Assembly (NCBI RefSeq): GCF_031085165.1
Contig: NZ_JAVHTY010000001.1
Location: forward strand, 806,001 to 870,000
Direction: 5' to 3'
DNA: 64,000 nt
DNA from: Pseudomonas sp. 102515
GTDB lineage: Bacteria > Pseudomonadota > Gammaproteobacteria > Pseudomonadales > Pseudomonadaceae
Part shown: piece by piece, positions 1-8,758 of the stretch
Layout of the letters: each line of letters starts with the position of its first letter
Numbering within the stretch: position 1 is the stretch's first letter
Translations under genes and position numbers: made by a program
Notes under the pieces: generated by a model
Database searches by the model: none
Told to the model about the DNA's origin: nothing
Seen by the model: only the letters and a program-made list of their open reading frames with translations

Positions 1-66
1 GGGTCTCCTACCCTGGGCACCTTTATCTCGCCCGGCCCAGGAGGCCGGGACCGCTCTGGAGTGCCG

Positions 67-1089
67 ATGCGCAAGCTCGTGTTCCTGGTGCTGATCGCCC
101 TGTTCGCCGTGCTGGCGGGCTGGGTGGCCCAGCGGCCAGCCTTCCATTACCTGTCGGATCTGCGCAGCAGCCTGGCGGTGGACCTGACCACCACGCCAGC
201 CGCGGCGACCACCGGCAACCTGCTGGGGATCGAGCCCGAACTGGTCGTCCTGGACTATGGCGATCCCGAGCGATTGCGCCTCAAGCTCGATGCCTATCTG
301 GCCAATGCACGGCACCTGGGCCTGATCGGCGCCCAGACCATCGTGGTGCTGCCCGAGCACCTGGGCACGCCCCTGGCGCTGATGGGCGAGAAGCCCGAGG
401 TCTATGCCGCCGCGCGCAGCGAAGAAGCCATCCAGTGGCTGCTGCTGGGCAACCCATTGCGTGTGGCCCGCGCCTGGTTCCAGGCCGAGGGTGACCGGCG
501 CCTGGCCGACAGCCTGTTGCGCATGAAGGCCTGGGACATGGCCAGCGCCTACCAGCAACTCTTCGGCGGCCTCGCCCGCCAGTACGGCGTCACCCTGGTG
601 GCCGGCTCCATCGTCCTGCCCGGTCCGACCCTGGTCGAAGGCGAATTGCAGGTGGGCACGGGACCTTTGCGCAATGTCACCCTGGTCTTCGGCCCCGACG
701 GCAAGGTGCTCGGCCAACCGCTGGTGCGACCGCTGACGGCCAGGGACAGCGGCGACGATCTCAGCCCGCCCCTGCTGCGGCTGGAGACGCCACTGGGCCG
801 TCTCGGCGTCATCCAGGGTAGCGACACCGGTCGCGCCGGCGTGCTGGATGCTCCCCAGGTGGACCTGCTGGCGATCCCCGCCCTCGCCTCGGGCACCACC
901 CCGGCATCGGCACCCTTCGACGTCCAGCGCCTGCGCGCCGCCGGCATCCGTGCCGCCCTGGAAGTGCAGCTGCGCGGCCGTCTCTGGGAATGGCAGGCCG
1001 GCGGCGGCAGCCAGGCCTTCATCCCGGATGCGGCAGCGGCCACCGATTCCGCCCAGGCCGGCAGCAAGCTGATCAATCTGCGGCTATGA
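67..1089 (+). CDS. Nitrilase-superfamily-like membrane-anchored protein, probable pseudoenzyme
   Basis: The 340-residue product begins with a hydrophobic segment (about residues 4-20) that should anchor or export it. The rest resembles the carbon-nitrogen hydrolase fold: a Glu at residue 97 in VVLPEHLG fits the catalytic Glu. However the expected catalytic Cys is absent: the strand that normally ends in a Cys-x-Asp motif reads GVIQGSD, placing Gly251 there, and no convincing catalytic Lys is visible. I therefore read it as a nitrilase-like protein that probably does not hydrolyse amides or nitriles. ATG at 67 is preferred over GTG at 61 because GGAG at 58-61 sits five bases upstream. Its stop overlaps the start of the AraC regulator gene (ATGA at 1086-1089), so the two are probably co-translated. 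Its role is unknown. Confidence 0.75.
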   Translation: MRKLVFLVLIALFAVLAGWVAQRPAFHYLSDLRSSLAVDLTTTPAAATTGNLLGIEPELVVLDYGDPERLRLKLDAYLANARHLGLIGAQTIVVLPEHLGTPLALMGEKPEVYAAARSEEAIQWLLLGNPLRVARAWFQAEGDRRLADSLLRMKAWDMASAYQQLFGGLARQYGVTLVAGSIVLPGPTLVEGELQVGTGPLRNVTLVFGPDGKVLGQPLVRPLTARDSGDDLSPPLLRLETPLGRLGVIQGSDTGRAGVLDAPQVDLLAIPALASGTTPASAPFDVQRLRAAGIRAALEVQLRGRLWEWQAGGGSQAFIPDAAAATDSAQAGSKLINLRL

Positions 1090-2123
1090 GCGCGCCGGCG
1101 CTGCGCCTGGGCGACCTTTCCACCGGCTTCGTGCTGGCGCTGGCAGCGGCCGTCGACCAGCGGGGCGCCGATGCCGCCAGTCTGCTGGCGCGCTTCGGCC
1201 TGACCGCGGCGCGGCTGGCCGAGCCCGGCGGACGGTTGTCGATTCCCCACTACATGCGCCTGGGCCATGCCGCCCTGGAGCTGACGGACGATCCGGCGCT
1301 GGGCCTGGCCATGGGCCGGGCGATGCGACCGGCCTTTCTCGGCCTCGCCGGCATCACCGTGGGCCAGGCGCCGGACGTGCGCCACGCCGCCGAGACGCTG
1401 CTCAGCCTGGAGCCGCTCTATGGCCGCAACTATCGGGGCCAGTCGCGCTATGCCGCCCAGGGCCGCGACGCCTGGCTGCACTTCTATAGCATCAGCCCCT
1501 ACAACGGCTACAACCGCTTCGTGGTGGACGTGGTGCTCAGCGCCTGGTTGGCACTGCTGGGCACGGTGGCCGGGCGAGCGCTACGACCGCGGCGCGTCCT
1601 CATCGAATATCCCGCGCCGGCGGACCTGGCGCCCTACGAGGCCGCCTTCGGCTGCCCGGTGGAATTCGGCGCCGCCGAGAATGCCCTGCTGCTCGATGCC
1701 GCGACCCTGGCCCTGCCCGGGCCCGAGCACTGCCCGGCCACCTGGCGCCAGCTGCTGGCGCTGAGCGAAGCCGAGCATGGTCGGCTGACCCGCACCCGTG
1801 GACTTACCGAGCGGGTGGTCGAGGTCATGGGGCCGCTGTTGCGGCATGGCGAGCCGACGCTGGAACAGATCGCCACCCGGCTGCGCCTGCCCTCCTGGAC
1901 GCTCAGGCGCAAGCTGGCCGAGGAAGGCACCCAGTACCGTACCCTGCTCAACCTGACCCGCCGCGACCTGGCGCTGGCCTATATCCGCGACACCGAGGCC
2001 AGTTTCGGCGAGATCGCCTACCTGCTCGGCTTCGCCTCTCCCGCCGCCTTCCAGCGCGCCTTCAAGCGCTGGACCGAGCAGACGCCGGGCGATTGGCGGC
2101 GGCGCACCGCGCGCCTGACCTGA
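1086..2123 (+). CDS. AraC family transcriptional regulator (OruR/ArgR-like architecture)
   Basis: 345-residue regulator. The N-terminal two thirds match the arabinose-binding-type domain found in OruR-like AraC proteins, and the C-terminal 100 residues form the two helix-turn-helix AraC DNA-binding domain, ending in the hallmark pattern SFGEIAYLLGFASPAAFQRA followed by FKRWTEQTPGDWRR. It is coupled by a four-base ATGA overlap to the nitrilase-like gene upstream. The ABC importer genes on the opposite strand converge on its 3' end, only 33 bases away. Its ligand and targets cannot be deduced; regulators of this type often control genes for degradation of amino acids or lipids, and control of the upstream partner or the importer is an inference. 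Confidence 0.9.
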   Translation: MSAPALRLGDLSTGFVLALAAAVDQRGADAASLLARFGLTAARLAEPGGRLSIPHYMRLGHAALELTDDPALGLAMGRAMRPAFLGLAGITVGQAPDVRHAAETLLSLEPLYGRNYRGQSRYAAQGRDAWLHFYSISPYNGYNRFVVDVVLSAWLALLGTVAGRALRPRRVLIEYPAPADLAPYEAAFGCPVEFGAAENALLLDAATLALPGPEHCPATWRQLLALSEAEHGRLTRTRGLTERVVEVMGPLLRHGEPTLEQIATRLRLPSWTLRRKLAEEGTQYRTLLNLTRRDLALAYIRDTEASFGEIAYLLGFASPAAFQRAFKRWTEQTPGDWRRRTARLT

Positions 2124-2156
2124 CCTCCGCGGGCCCCGCCACGTGCGGCCCCGGCA

Positions 2157-2948
2157 CTACCAATCGCTGCCCTGCCCAAGGAGCTCCAGGGCATGGTGGC
2201 GCAATTCCAGCAGCCGCGGATCATCGCGCCGGCGGGGATAGGGCCGGTCGACGACGATCTCGGCCAGCACCCGGGCCGGTCGTGCGGAAAACACCAGAAC
2301 CCGGTCGCACAGCAGCAAGGCTTCTTCGACATCATGGGTGACCAGCAAGGCGCTATAGCGCTGGTGCTGCCAGAGACGAATCAGCTCGCTCTGCATGGCG
2401 ATGCGGGTCAAGGAGTCCAGCTTGCCCAGAGGTTCGTCGAGCAGCAGCAGCCGTGGCTCGTTCACCAATGCCCGCGCCAGGGCCGCACGCTGCGCCATGC
2501 CCCCGGACAGCTGGCGCGGATAGGCGTTGCGAAACGCCAACAGACCGACCCGGCGCAGGGCCTCGTCCACCCGTTCGCGCTGGGTGGCGAGCAGGCCGCG
2601 CGCCTGCAGACCGAGGGCGACGTTGTCCCAAACGCTGCGCCAGGGATAGAGGGTGGGATCCTGGAACATCAGGACCCGGGCGTGATGCGGCCCGGGAATG
2701 GTGGCGCCATCAGCCAGCAGACTGCCACTCTGCACGAGCTCGAGGCCCGCCACCAGCCGCAGCAGGGTCGACTTTCCACAGCCCGAGGGGCCGAGCAACC
2801 CCAGACTCTCGCTGGCCGCCAATTGCAGATCTACGCGGTCCAGCACGGGCAGAGGGCCATCCGCCAACTCGAAGGCGTGGCTCAGACCGCGCACCGCCAG
2901 GGTCATCCCCTTGGTTTCCGGGACTATCGAAGTCGCTGCACTCACCAT
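2157..2948 (-). CDS. ABC importer ATP-binding protein, NitT/TauT type
   Basis: 263-residue cytoplasmic ATPase that should power the permease encoded just upstream. It has a complete nucleotide-binding set: Walker A GPSGCGKST, signature LSGGMAQRAALARAL, Walker B RLLLLDEPLGKLD and the switch histidine in LLVTHDVEEAL. These match the SsuB/TauB/NrtD group that imports sulfonates, taurine, nitrate or related anions. The start at 2948 overlaps the permease stop (ATGGTGA), with AGAAGGGG eight bases upstream; GTG at 2945 is an alternative. It is the last gene of a three-gene operon (binding protein, permease, ATPase), and converges with the AraC gene. Substrate is not predictable. Confidence 0.93.
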   Translation of the reverse strand: MVSAATSIVPETKGMTLAVRGLSHAFELADGPLPVLDRVDLQLAASESLGLLGPSGCGKSTLLRLVAGLELVQSGSLLADGATIPGPHHARVLMFQDPTLYPWRSVWDNVALGLQARGLLATQRERVDEALRRVGLLAFRNAYPRQLSGGMAQRAALARALVNEPRLLLLDEPLGKLDSLTRIAMQSELIRLWQHQRYSALLVTHDVEEALLLCDRVLVFSARPARVLAEIVVDRPYPRRRDDPRLLELRHHALELLGQGSDW

Positions 2949-3934
2949 TTCATCGTCCCCTTCTGCCAGGACAGCACCCGGTCGCGGATAGCGAACAGCA
3001 GGGTGATCAACCCCGAACAGAGCAACGCCATCACCAGCAGGGCCGCATACATGTTGGCGTAGGCCGCCCAGCCCTGGGCCCATTGCAGATACCAGCCGAG
3101 ACCGGCCTTGACGCCCATCATCTCGGCCACCACCAGCACCGAGAAGGAGGCCCCCAGCCCCATGAACAGCCCGACGAACACCTGCGGCAAGGCCGCCGGA
3201 ATGGCGACTCTCCGGATCAGGAAGGCATTGCTCGCGCCCAGGGTCCGTGCCACCTCGTAATAGGCGCGATCGACGCTTGCGACGCCGGACCAGGTCAGTA
3301 TCGTGACCGGGAACCAGGTGGCCAGGGCGATAAGAAAGACGCTCGCGCTCCAGCTGGTGGGAAAGAAGAAGAAGCAGATCGGCAGCAACGCAGTGGACGG
3401 GATGGGACCGAGTAGGCGCAGCACCGGATGCACCCAGTAGCCGATGCGCTGGGACCAGCCGATGGCGAGACCGGCCAGAAAGCCGCACAGGGCGCCGGCG
3501 ATGACGCCGTTGAGCAACAGCCAGAAGGAATGCACCAGACTCAGGCCCAGCCGCGGCCAATCGTCGACGAATACCTCGACCAGCGCCTGAGGCGGCGCGA
3601 AGAAGGGGACCGGCAGCAATCGCAGTTTCGCGGTCGCCAGGGTCCAGAGCCCCAGTAGCAGGGGTAGCGCAATCAGCCAGGGACCAGCCTTGCGCACCCT
3701 GACCAAAAGCCGCTCGCTCCGTCCGGACAGCAGCGCCAGCAGGGCCAACAGCGCGGCGACCGCGGTGGCCACCACGGCCAACTCCCGGGTGAAGGGCCAG
3801 GGCCGACCGTGCTCGGGATAGAACGGCAGGAACAGCGCCAAGGCCAGCCAGGCCACGGCGGCGAGCAAGCCGCCACGCCAGGACAACGCAGTGGTCCTCA
3901 CCAGTTGACTGGATTCAAGCGAAGACGTCGGCAT
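2942..3934 (-). CDS. ABC importer permease, NitT/TauT type
   Basis: 330-residue inner-membrane protein with about six to seven hydrophobic helices. The binding-protein-dependent transport signature lies in the C-terminal half, where the sequence EVARTLGASNAFLIRRVAIP carries the EAA loop that docks the ATPase. Compared with SsuC or TauC (about 260 residues) it has an extra N-terminal stretch with two additional hydrophobic segments (about residues 20-60). ATG at 3934 overlaps the end of the binding-protein gene by 20 bases and gives a start with a short polar leader; an upstream extension lacks sense as protein. It should act with the neighbouring ATPase and periplasmic binding protein. Substrate unknown. 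Confidence 0.9.
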   Translation of the reverse strand: MPTSSLESSQLVRTTALSWRGGLLAAVAWLALALFLPFYPEHGRPWPFTRELAVVATAVAALLALLALLSGRSERLLVRVRKAGPWLIALPLLLGLWTLATAKLRLLPVPFFAPPQALVEVFVDDWPRLGLSLVHSFWLLLNGVIAGALCGFLAGLAIGWSQRIGYWVHPVLRLLGPIPSTALLPICFFFFPTSWSASVFLIALATWFPVTILTWSGVASVDRAYYEVARTLGASNAFLIRRVAIPAALPQVFVGLFMGLGASFSVLVVAEMMGVKAGLGWYLQWAQGWAAYANMYAALLVMALLCSGLITLLFAIRDRVLSWQKGTMKW

Positions 3935-4997
3935 GGATGCTCTCCGCGAATTCCAAGGGGTCGGTCCGCGACCGCAGCACCTCGATCTGCTTGAGGTCGC
4001 GGGCGTAGACGGCGATTTCCTTGACGAAGGCCTCGCCCACCGAATAGTGGGCATGGGTGTGCTCCCGCAGGATGGCCAGCAACTCTTCCCGGGAGCTGTT
4101 CACCGTGAGTGGCAGGAAGTGCTCGGCCACGGCTTCCGGATGCTGCGCAGCCCAGGCGTGGGCCTGCAGGATGGCATGGGAGATGGCCGCTGCCACCGGC
4201 TTGTCCTGGCGCGCCAGGGTGCCGCTGACCCCGATCACGCAGCAACTGAGGTTGGCGTAGTCTTCCGTCAGGTTGTTGGACAGCTCGACGATGCCAGGCC
4301 GCTGCTTGACCCGGTACATCATGGGGTCCGAGCCGCTGGCCGCCTGGATCTCGCCCTTGTCCAGCGCGGGGCCCAGCAGGTCTACCGGATAGACCCGCCA
4401 GGTGATGTCGCGGCTGGGATCGACGCCGTGGCGCTTGAGCATCAGAGCGAAGAAATTCTTGTCCGCCGCGGCCATGTCGGTCACCCCGATGGTGGCGCCC
4501 TTGAGCGCCGGCAGGTCACCGGGTCCGCCCTCCCGCGCCAGCAGTCGCAGGCAACCGCCGTGGGTGCCACCGGTGAGCTGGACGTCGAAGCCCTGTTCCA
4601 GCGCCTTGAGCCAGCGCAACGCCATGCCCACCGCCGCGTCGGCCTTGCCGGTGGCCATGGATTCCAGCAGGACCTCGGTGGAGTTGCCGAAGTTGACGAA
4701 CTCCACGTCCAGGTTGTGCTGCTCGAAGATGCCCTGGGTATCGGCGACGGTCACCGGCGCCAGGCAGACGGCGTTGAGATTGACCGCCAGCCGCACCTTG
4801 CGTGGCTCCGGCAAGGCCCAGCGGGCGGTGTCCTGCAGGAAATCCACCGGACTGGCGACCGGCAGCCCCTGGACGGCATGCCCCGCGTGGACCGCGACCG
4901 CCTCGGCGGCATAGCCCAGCCGGCCGACCAGGGCAGCGGCGGTGGCGGCACCCGCCATGCCGAGCAGGCGGCGTCGATTGAAGGTGTGAATGGTCAT
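3915..4997 (-). CDS. ABC importer periplasmic substrate-binding protein (NMT1/SsuA-like)
   Basis: 360-residue exported binding protein, first gene of a three-gene importer operon. The N-terminus reads NRRRLLGMAG followed by an alanine-rich hydrophobic stretch, a signal that looks twin-arginine-like (RRxLL), so Tat export is possible. The mature part shows the NMT1/SsuA pattern: VRLAVNLNAVCLAP, then DTQGIFEQHNLDVEFVNFGN and GKADAAVGMALRW, typical of binding proteins for sulfonates, nitrate or thiamine precursors. ATG at 4997 is fixed by AGGAGGC at 5001-5007 just upstream. The ligand is not predictable from sequence. A divergent 472-base non-coding region separates it from the mechanosensitive channel gene. 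Confidence 0.88.
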   Translation of the reverse strand: MTIHTFNRRRLLGMAGAATAAALVGRLGYAAEAVAVHAGHAVQGLPVASPVDFLQDTARWALPEPRKVRLAVNLNAVCLAPVTVADTQGIFEQHNLDVEFVNFGNSTEVLLESMATGKADAAVGMALRWLKALEQGFDVQLTGGTHGGCLRLLAREGGPGDLPALKGATIGVTDMAAADKNFFALMLKRHGVDPSRDITWRVYPVDLLGPALDKGEIQAASGSDPMMYRVKQRPGIVELSNNLTEDYANLSCCVIGVSGTLARQDKPVAAAISHAILQAHAWAAQHPEAVAEHFLPLTVNSSREELLAILREHTHAHYSVGEAFVKEIAVYARDLKQIEVLRSRTDPLEFAESIHADVFA

Positions 4998-5300
4998 GAA
5001 GCCTCCTGAATGTTTCCGGGCAGGCTCCACAGCGTCGGGTGGCGTGCCAATCGAGATGTAAAGGACGGATGAACCGACCTGCGACGGTCGCGGCGAGCCG
5101 CCTTCGGTCATTCCCGAAAGGGTGAATCCACGCGCGGCGTGCATCAGATCAAGGCCGTACCAGAGCGGTCGACCCGACTCCGGATCGGGCGCGAAGCGCC
5201 CGCTCGCTCACCCTGCCGCCGGACGCCGAGCCGGGTCGGGAAACCGACGTCAGATACGCTGTGGCGATCCAATGGCACGACGGTAAAGCACAGGCTGATA

Positions 5301-5327
5301 ATTAGTAAAATTCAATTTAGAACTAAT
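5301..5327. promoter_or_regulatory. AT-rich inverted repeat, candidate promoter/operator
   Basis: ATTAGT at 5301-5306 and ACTAAT at 5322-5327 are exact reverse complements with a 15-base spacer, inside a 70-base AT-rich island. It lies about 145 bases upstream of the channel gene. Function as an operator is inferred only from symmetry and composition. Confidence 0.25.
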
Positions 5328-5418
5328 CTAATATGCAAAATTTACATTTAAAGTCGATTGAATGCAGGCCGGGTCTATTCTTGGCGTCGCCATTCGCCAG
5401 TGAGTCATCGCGCTGCCT

Positions 5419-5448
5419 GACGAGTCTATGTGGCCAGACTCGTCTTTT
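5419..5448 (+). terminator. Terminator-like hairpin in the leader of the mscS-type gene
   Basis: A perfect nine-base stem, GACGAGTCT (5419-5427) with AGACTCGTC (5436-5444), loop of eight bases, followed by TTTT. It points along the plus strand and ends 21 bases before the start codon of the channel gene. It has the form of a short intrinsic terminator, so it may end a small transcript or attenuate the gene downstream. Confidence 0.5.
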
Positions 5449-5469
5449 GGTGCTGCTCAGGTCTCAACC

Positions 5470-7992
5470 ATGTTCAAAGCCTTACTCGTCCTGTTGCTGC
5501 TGTGCCTGGCGCTGCCCCTGCACGCCGCCGAACCCCCCACCCAGGCCTCGACCGGCCTCGACCCCCAGCAGGCGCGCCAGGTCGCGGCCCTGCTGCAGGA
5601 TCCGCAACGCCGCCAGGAACTGATCCTGACCCTGCAGGCCATCGCCAGCCAGCCGGCGAGCGCCGCCGGGACGAACCCGGCGCCGGCGGACACGGCAACC
5701 GCCGCAGCGCCGATCACGGCCGCCACCCCGGCGGCGGGCGAGGAAAAGGCGCTGGTGCCCCTGGAAGCCAACGGCCTGATCGCCCAGACGCTCAGTCGCG
5801 TCGGACGCTGGGCCGACAACCTGGGCAGCGAACTGAACCAGGTGCAGCGCGCGGTGCGCACCCTGCCGGACTGGTCGCGCGCCAGCTTCACCTCCGAAGC
5901 GGGTCGCCATGCCCTGCTGGAAGCCCTGCTGACCCTGGCGACCCTCTTCGCCGCCGGGCTGATCGGCGAATGGCTGCTGCGCCGGGCGCTCCGCAACACT
6001 CGGCAACGGCTGCAACGCCATGCCGATCAGGCCGACAGCCGCGCCCGGCGCGAGGCCCAGCAGGCGGCGGCCCAGCAGCCTCCACCTGAAGCCTCGGCAA
6101 CCACGACCGAGGACACGGCTACCCGTCCTGCGGAACCGGCGGTGGCCCTGGTCAAGACCCAGCGCGATGGCGTGGATCGGCTCGAAGAGGTGCCCATCGC
6201 CCCATCCGACAGCGCCGCACCCGCGCCAGCCGCGCCAGCGACCGAGTCCGCCGCCACCGATGCCGCATACGCCAGCCGCGCCCGGCCCAGCGCCGAGCAG
6301 CACTGGACCACCCTGCGGCACCTGCCCTTCGCGCTCGGGCTGCTGTTGCTGGAACTGCTGCCGCTGCTGGCCTTCTGGGCCATGACGGCGCTGCTGATCC
6401 ACTACCTGGTGGGATCGGATGCCAAGCTGCGCGAGCTGCTGGGCGGCTTCATCGGCGCCTACCTGACCACGCGCCTGGCGCTGATCGTCATCCGCCTGCT
6501 GATCGATCCCGCCGCCCACGGCATCCGCCTGCTCAAGGTCAAGGCGGCCCTCGCCTGCACCCTGCTGCGCTGGCTGCATGCCTTCGTCGCCCTGATCACC
6601 TTCGGCCTGGCGCTGGCCCAGGCCGCGGACATCCTCGGCGCCAACGAAGAGGGCCGCGAGGCCATCGTCAAGCTGGTCTCGCTGCTGGCCCACCTGCTGG
6701 TGGTGGGCCTGATCTTCCACGTGCGCCGCCCGGTGGCCGCCCGTATCGCCGGGCGCCAGGACGGCGGTGGCGCCTTCGCCGTGCTGCGGGCCTGGCTGGG
6801 TCAGGTCTGGGCGGTGTTCGCCGCGGTGTTCGTCATGGGCGGCTGGACCATGTGGGCGCTGGACATCGAGAACGGCCTGCCGCGCCTGATGAACTTCGTC
6901 GCGCTCTCCGCCGGCATCGTCATCCTCGGGCGCCTGGCGGCGGTGTTCCTGCTCGGTCTGCTCGGTCGGCTGTTCCAGCCGGCGACCAGCGAAGGCAGCA
7001 GCACCGATCTGCATCTGCAGCGCTACTATCCGCTGGCGCGCTGGCTGGTCGGGGTGATCGTCACCCTGATCACCGCCCTGGCGCTGTTCCAGTCCTGGGG
7101 CTGGAGCGTGCTGGACTGGTTCGGCGACGGCAGCATCGGACGCAGCCTGCTGTCCGCCTTCCTCACCATCCTCATCGCCGCCATCATCGCCGTCGTGGTC
7201 TGGGAAGGCGCGAACGCCACGGTGAATCGCCGGCTGAGCGCCTGGAGCGAACGCGGCGATACGGTACGGGCCGCCCGGTTGCGCACCCTGCTGCCCATGC
7301 TGCGCACCGGGCTGTTCATCCTGGTCGCGCTGATCGTCGGCCTGACCGCCCTGAGCGAGCTGGGCATCAACACCACGCCGCTGCTGGCCAGCGCCAGCAT
7401 CATCGGCGTGGCCCTCGGCTTCGGCTCGCAGAAGCTGGTGCAGGACTTCATCACCGGTATCTTCCTGCTGCTGGAAAACGCCATGCAGGTAGGCGACTGG
7501 GTCACCGTGGCCGGGGTCTCGGGCACCGTGGAGTACCTGTCGATCCGCACCGTGCGCCTGCGCGCCGGCGACGGCTCCCTGCACATCGTGCCCTTCAGCT
7601 CGGTGTCGGCGGTCAACAACATCAACCGTGGGCTGGGCAACGCCGCCCTGCGCATCAGCGTGGGCTACGCAGAAGACATCGAGCGAGTGATCGCCGAACT
7701 CAAGGACATCGGCGCGGGCATGCGTACCGACGAGGCCTTCAAGGACCTTATCCTCGCCGATCTGGAGATCTGGGGCGTGGACGCCGTCGATGGCTCCATG
7801 GTGACCATCGCCGGGCAGATGAGATGCCTCGACAAGGGCCGCTGGGGCGTCCAGCGCGAACTCAACCGACGCATCCTGGAACGCTTCCGCGAACGCGGTA
7901 TCGAGATCGCCAATCCGCGTGCCAGTCTGCTGCTGCCCAGCGAAGCCGGTATCGTGCCCTCCTCGCCCATCCAGCCACGCCCTGCGGAGTAA
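5470..7992 (+). CDS. Large MscS-family mechanosensitive channel (YbiO-like)
   Basis: 840-residue inner-membrane channel expected to open under membrane tension and release solutes in hypo-osmotic shock. It has a signal peptide (residues 1-20, ending LHAAEP), a long periplasmic/linker part rich in Ala, Pro and Gln, around ten hydrophobic helices, and then the MscS core: the glycine/alanine-rich pore helix SASIIGVALGFGSQKLVQDF, followed by GIFLLLENAMQVGDWVTVAG and the cytoplasmic beta domain. Size and layout resemble E. coli YbiO rather than the 286-residue MscS. ATG at 5470 gives a clean signal peptide; no strong ribosome-binding site is seen. It is followed five bases later by the Nudix gene. 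Confidence 0.9.
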   Translation: MFKALLVLLLLCLALPLHAAEPPTQASTGLDPQQARQVAALLQDPQRRQELILTLQAIASQPASAAGTNPAPADTATAAAPITAATPAAGEEKALVPLEANGLIAQTLSRVGRWADNLGSELNQVQRAVRTLPDWSRASFTSEAGRHALLEALLTLATLFAAGLIGEWLLRRALRNTRQRLQRHADQADSRARREAQQAAAQQPPPEASATTTEDTATRPAEPAVALVKTQRDGVDRLEEVPIAPSDSAAPAPAAPATESAATDAAYASRARPSAEQHWTTLRHLPFALGLLLLELLPLLAFWAMTALLIHYLVGSDAKLRELLGGFIGAYLTTRLALIVIRLLIDPAAHGIRLLKVKAALACTLLRWLHAFVALITFGLALAQAADILGANEEGREAIVKLVSLLAHLLVVGLIFHVRRPVAARIAGRQDGGGAFAVLRAWLGQVWAVFAAVFVMGGWTMWALDIENGLPRLMNFVALSAGIVILGRLAAVFLLGLLGRLFQPATSEGSSTDLHLQRYYPLARWLVGVIVTLITALALFQSWGWSVLDWFGDGSIGRSLLSAFLTILIAAIIAVVVWEGANATVNRRLSAWSERGDTVRAARLRTLLPMLRTGLFILVALIVGLTALSELGINTTPLLASASIIGVALGFGSQKLVQDFITGIFLLLENAMQVGDWVTVAGVSGTVEYLSIRTVRLRAGDGSLHIVPFSSVSAVNNINRGLGNAALRISVGYAEDIERVIAELKDIGAGMRTDEAFKDLILADLEIWGVDAVDGSMVTIAGQMRCLDKGRWGVQRELNRRILERFRERGIEIANPRASLLLPSEAGIVPSSPIQPRPAE

Positions 7993-7996
7993 GCCC

Positions 7997-8758
7997 GTGC
8001 AGTATCGCCAAGACGCCTTCAACGGCCTGATCATCGACGCCGCCTCGCTGCCCACCACCCGCGAGGCCTTCGCTCCAGCGCTGGCCGAGTTGCTAGACAG
8101 CGCCCGCCGCGAGGGCCGCAACCTGATCTGGCTGACCCTGCCCCTGGCCCTTGGCGAGCTGGTCGGCGTGGCCACCAGCGCCGGCTTCGTCTTTCACAAC
8201 TGCCTGGAGGAGGAACTCACGCTGGTCTGGCGTGGCACACCCACGGCCTTCGCGCCCTTCGTGCCGACCCACAGCCTGGGCGTGGGCGGCCTGGTGCTCA
8301 ACGCCCGCGGTGAACTGCTGGCGATCCGCGAACGCGGCAGCCAGGGCTACAAGCTGCCGGGCGGCCATGTCGAGCTGGGTGAAGACCTGGCGCCGGCGGT
8401 GGTGCGCGAGGTCTGGGAGGAAACCGGCATCCACAGCGCCTTTCGCAGCGTGGCCGGGCTGGTGACCACCCACCCCTACCGCTTCGGCAAGTCCAATCTC
8501 TATGTGGTCTGCCGTCTCGATCCCCTGAGTGCCGACATCGCCATCCAGGATCCGGACGAGATCGAGGATGCCCGCTGGCTGGCGTTGCCCGACTACCTGG
8601 CGGATCCGGGCAACAGTGCCTTCAATCGCGAGCTGGTGCGCAGCCTGGCGCAGGCTGAAGGCCTGCAGCCGAGTGCGCTGAACAGCGAGCGCTATCCCAA
8701 GGCCGAGGTCTTTCTCGCTCAGCCGTCGAAGGACTGGTCCATGCTCTCGGCCGGATGA
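7997..8758 (+). CDS. Nudix hydrolase with N-terminal pre-Nudix domain (NUDT6-like)
   Basis: 253-residue cytosolic protein. The Nudix box is intact at GGHVELGEDLAPAVVREVWE followed by ETGI, giving the metal-binding REVWEE core needed to hydrolyse nucleoside diphosphate-linked compounds. About 90 residues precede the Nudix fold and resemble the extra domain of NUDT6-type proteins, including an acyltransferase-like stretch. The start is GTG at 7997, with GGAG (7986-7989) suitably placed; it lies four bases after the channel gene stop, so both may share a transcript. Its 3' end overlaps the convergent serine acetyltransferase gene by 40 bases. Substrate not predictable. Confidence 0.88.
   Translation: MQYRQDAFNGLIIDAASLPTTREAFAPALAELLDSARREGRNLIWLTLPLALGELVGVATSAGFVFHNCLEEELTLVWRGTPTAFAPFVPTHSLGVGGLVLNARGELLAIRERGSQGYKLPGGHVELGEDLAPAVVREVWEETGIHSAFRSVAGLVTTHPYRFGKSNLYVVCRLDPLSADIAIQDPDEIEDARWLALPDYLADPGNSAFNRELVRSLAQAEGLQPSALNSERYPKAEVFLAQPSKDWSMLSAG

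Larger units (their letters stand above)
4998..5469. other. 472-base intergenic region between importer operon and mscS-type gene
   Basis: No convincing gene. The left half is GC-rich and should hold the importer promoter. The stretch 5281-5350 is strikingly AT-rich against the GC-rich background and contains an inverted repeat ATTAGT/ACTAAT (5301-5306 and 5322-5327), plausible as promoter or operator. Further right a perfect hairpin followed by four T lies 21 bases before the channel gene start. This arrangement (AT-rich promoter, about 100 transcribed bases, terminator-like hairpin) could be a leader with attenuation or a small RNA. Confidence 0.5.

Noticed and set aside
5482-8175. A very long minus-strand open frame opposite the mscS-type gene
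   Set aside because: Its translation is Gln/Gly/His-rich low complexity, the reverse shadow of a GC-rich gene, and the plus frame encodes a clear channel.
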